NCBI GenBank assembly: GCA_024364805.1
Contig: CM044491.1
Location: forward strand, 93,650,932 to 93,673,440
DNA: 22,509 bases
From: Euprymna scolopes
Lineage: Eukaryota > Mollusca > Cephalopoda > Sepiida > Sepiolidae
Direction of reading: 5' to 3'
The notes under the pieces: generated by a model
What the model was told of the DNA's origin: nothing
The model's database searches: none
What the model saw: the letters and a program-made list of their open reading frames with translations, nothing else
Made by a program: the position numbers and the translations under genes
Shown here: positions 21,621 through 22,509 of the stretch, piece by piece
Layout: each line of letters starts with the position of its first letter
Position numbering within the stretch: the stretch's first letter is position 1

Positions 21621-21948
21621 GATTCAATTTTACCCTTTTAGGATGTTATCAGAAAAAAGATTACATATGTCGGCAAATACTTACATCTAAAAGAAGCGAA
21701 ATATAACAGAAAAAAAATGCATGTAATCAAGTTGGGTGGTAAATAAATACATGAAAGGCTGATATAAAAATCTACATTGGTTTTCTTATTATCGCCATTA
21801 CTTTGTAGTCACGTTGATATTATACACGCTTCAGCAAATATTTAGTATTTATCAAATGATAGTTGAAAGAATTTCTTTTTTTCTACTTGTGGTTTTCTAA
21901 ACAATGAATCTAAGCTATGCAAAAATTAATTGATTTATTTCAGGTCAG

Positions 21949-22012
21949 GTAAATAATGAACTCATGGTAGATGAAAATGTTTCCATGGAGAATACCGTTG
22001 ACTTTGTAAAAG
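21949..22012 (+). CDS. Candidate 64-nt exon of the same host gene
   Basis: A pyrimidine-rich tract near 21870-21890 and TTGATTTATTTCAGGTCAG lead into the exon; the donor is GTATGT at 22013. With the second AG as acceptor the frame is phase 0 and encodes VNNELMVDENVSMENTVDFVK plus one base, which joins in frame to the exon ending at 13812. The first AG (exon from 21944) would shift the entry frame and needs a different upstream exon. The peptide is acidic, in contrast to the basic upstream exon. No domain is recognised. Of the three candidate exons this one has the clearest splice signals. Confidence 0.5.
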
Positions 22013-22215
22013 GTATGTGCAGGAACGAATCCGTTGGGTGGAATAAAACTAGGGAGATTTTGCCTCACATACACTCTAAAGCTGACTCATTAAATAATGT
22101 TTAATAAAAGAGAATAAACCCGTACGCTTGCAATGTAAAACAAGCGAGTAGGAATTATTATTGAACTTTGTATTTAATAATTTCGTTATCTTCAAAATTC
22201 TTAGATCATACATAG

Positions 22216-22343
22216 ACATTAATGCAGACGATAATAGTATCAATGGCAACACTTTAAAGATTGGAAATGGCCAAGACCTTACCGATTCTATTTCCTCTGA
22301 TCTTTGGACACACAGTGGAATGGCGAAAAAGCTGCCTGATTAA
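22216..22343 (+). CDS. Candidate terminal exon of the same host gene
   Basis: An open frame ends with TAA at 22341-22343 and encodes INADDNSINGNTLKIGNGQD, then LTDSISSDLWTHSGMAKKLPD. Phase matching to the exon ending at 22012 (one base over) requires an exon starting with two bases. The acceptors after CATAG (22215) and after GCAG (22227) both fit, giving GAC as the split codon. The better-looking acceptor TTCTTAG (22204) does not fit this phase. The intron would be about 200 bases. No AATAAA is seen before the window ends. The codons look protein-like and the tail is unstructured, so it probably is a C-terminal tail; identity unknown. Confidence 0.4.
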
Positions 22344-22390
22344 TTTCAATTCATATAAAAACAAGCTTCTCTCTTTTCATCATCAACACT

Positions 22391-22420
22391 CTGCCCCACA
22401 TCTGCCCCACATCTGCCCCC
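22391..22420 (+). repeat. CTGCCCCACAT short tandem repeat
   Basis: Two and a half units of 11 bases directly before LINE copy 3. Confidence 0.9.
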
Positions 22421-22481
22421 CCATTGAAATGAATGGCTCGTGCTTAGAGGGCACTCCATGTTTAGACATACTTCTTGCTCT
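22421..22481 (+). mobile_element. LINE copy 3, fragment
   Basis: The sequence starting ATTGAAATGAATGGCTCG aligns with copy 2 from about 15050 (residues IEMNG) for some 55 bases, then runs into (CT)n where copies 1 and 2 have the GACCT-TACTCC region. The same strand is used in all three copies. The continuation, if any, lies beyond the window. Confidence 0.75.
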
Positions 22482-22509
22482 GATCTCTCTCTCTCTCTCT
22501 CTCTCTCTC
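22482..22509. repeat. (CT)n microsatellite at window edge
   Basis: Pure CT repeats up to the last base, growing out of the LINE fragment. Confidence 0.95.

Larger units (their letters stand above)
20120..21740 (+). repeat. Tandem array of a diverged unit, three copies, with nested transposons
   Basis: The same order of segments recurs three times: GTGCGAT-AATATAAAA, a TACACAC/TATA microsatellite, GTGAT-CATTTTA, [MITE site], TTTCAGAAAA, GGCA-ATAGA, AAATATAACACAAAACC, ATAGTTCAC, TTGAA-AT-TATTCTTTAAG. The units lie at about 20120-20530, 20531-21380 (enlarged by a mariner-like insert) and 21540-21710. Units 1 and 2 carry a pogo-type MITE at the same position; unit 3 has none there. The flanks of each MITE are homologous, so the whole unit was duplicated, not just the MITE. 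Confidence 0.7.

Noticed and set aside
21268-21641. Four overlapping 82-91-codon ORFs on both strands
   Set aside because: All are translations of CA/TA/TG repeats within the palindrome.
22391-22420. Direct repeats as CRISPR-like array
   Set aside because: The units are 11 bases, head to tail, without spacers.

Overview
The window looks like AT-rich intergenic or intronic DNA from an invertebrate animal, most likely a mollusc and plausibly a coleoid cephalopod. The reasons are the very dense (TA)n/(CA)n microsatellites, three 3' pieces of a jockey/CR1-like LINE of a type common in lophotrochozoans, tRNA-derived SINEs, a Penelope-like fragment, Helitron-like ends and several Tc1/mariner/pogo-type DNA transposons. 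Nothing bacterial is present (no operons, no dense coding), and no complete gene can be read. The species is inferred from composition and repeat content only.

Layout. 1-2400: microsatellites, two minus-strand tRNA-derived SINEs, and four hammerhead-ribozyme-like motifs, two of them inside the SINEs. 2400-4800: a Penelope-like GIY-YIG C-terminus on the minus strand, then unassigned DNA. 4818-5649: LINE copy 1, almost open. 5788-8364: two Helitron-like non-autonomous elements around an orphan 103-codon ORF. 8400-12000: two possible small exons, diverged repeats, a 42-bp minisatellite present at two loci and a third Helitron-type 3' hairpin. 13082-13611: a hAT-like MITE.

13717-22343 may hold the 3' part of a host gene on the plus strand. 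A 96-nt exon at 13717, a 64-nt exon at 21949 and a terminal exon ending at 22343 have plausible splice sites and compatible phases. The long gap between the first two (about 8.1 kb) is filled by LINE copy 2 (15030-15797), a 1.6-kb Tc1-like element (17461-19060) and a tandemly repeated block at 20120-21740. That block carries two pogo/Tigger-type MITEs, a 560-bp mariner-like deletion derivative and a long palindrome. I cannot identify the protein. The window ends in LINE copy 3 running into (CT)n.

The most interesting signal is the set of hammerhead folds. The SINE copy at 1005-1146 has a 5-bp stem I, the CUGAUGA box, a decayed stem II, GAAA and a short stem III ending in GUA, placed just upstream of the SINE tail. 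A separate motif at 2286-2330 has a perfect 4-bp stem III followed by a GUC cleavage triplet. All fold and coding statements come from reading by eye; no search or folding program was run.
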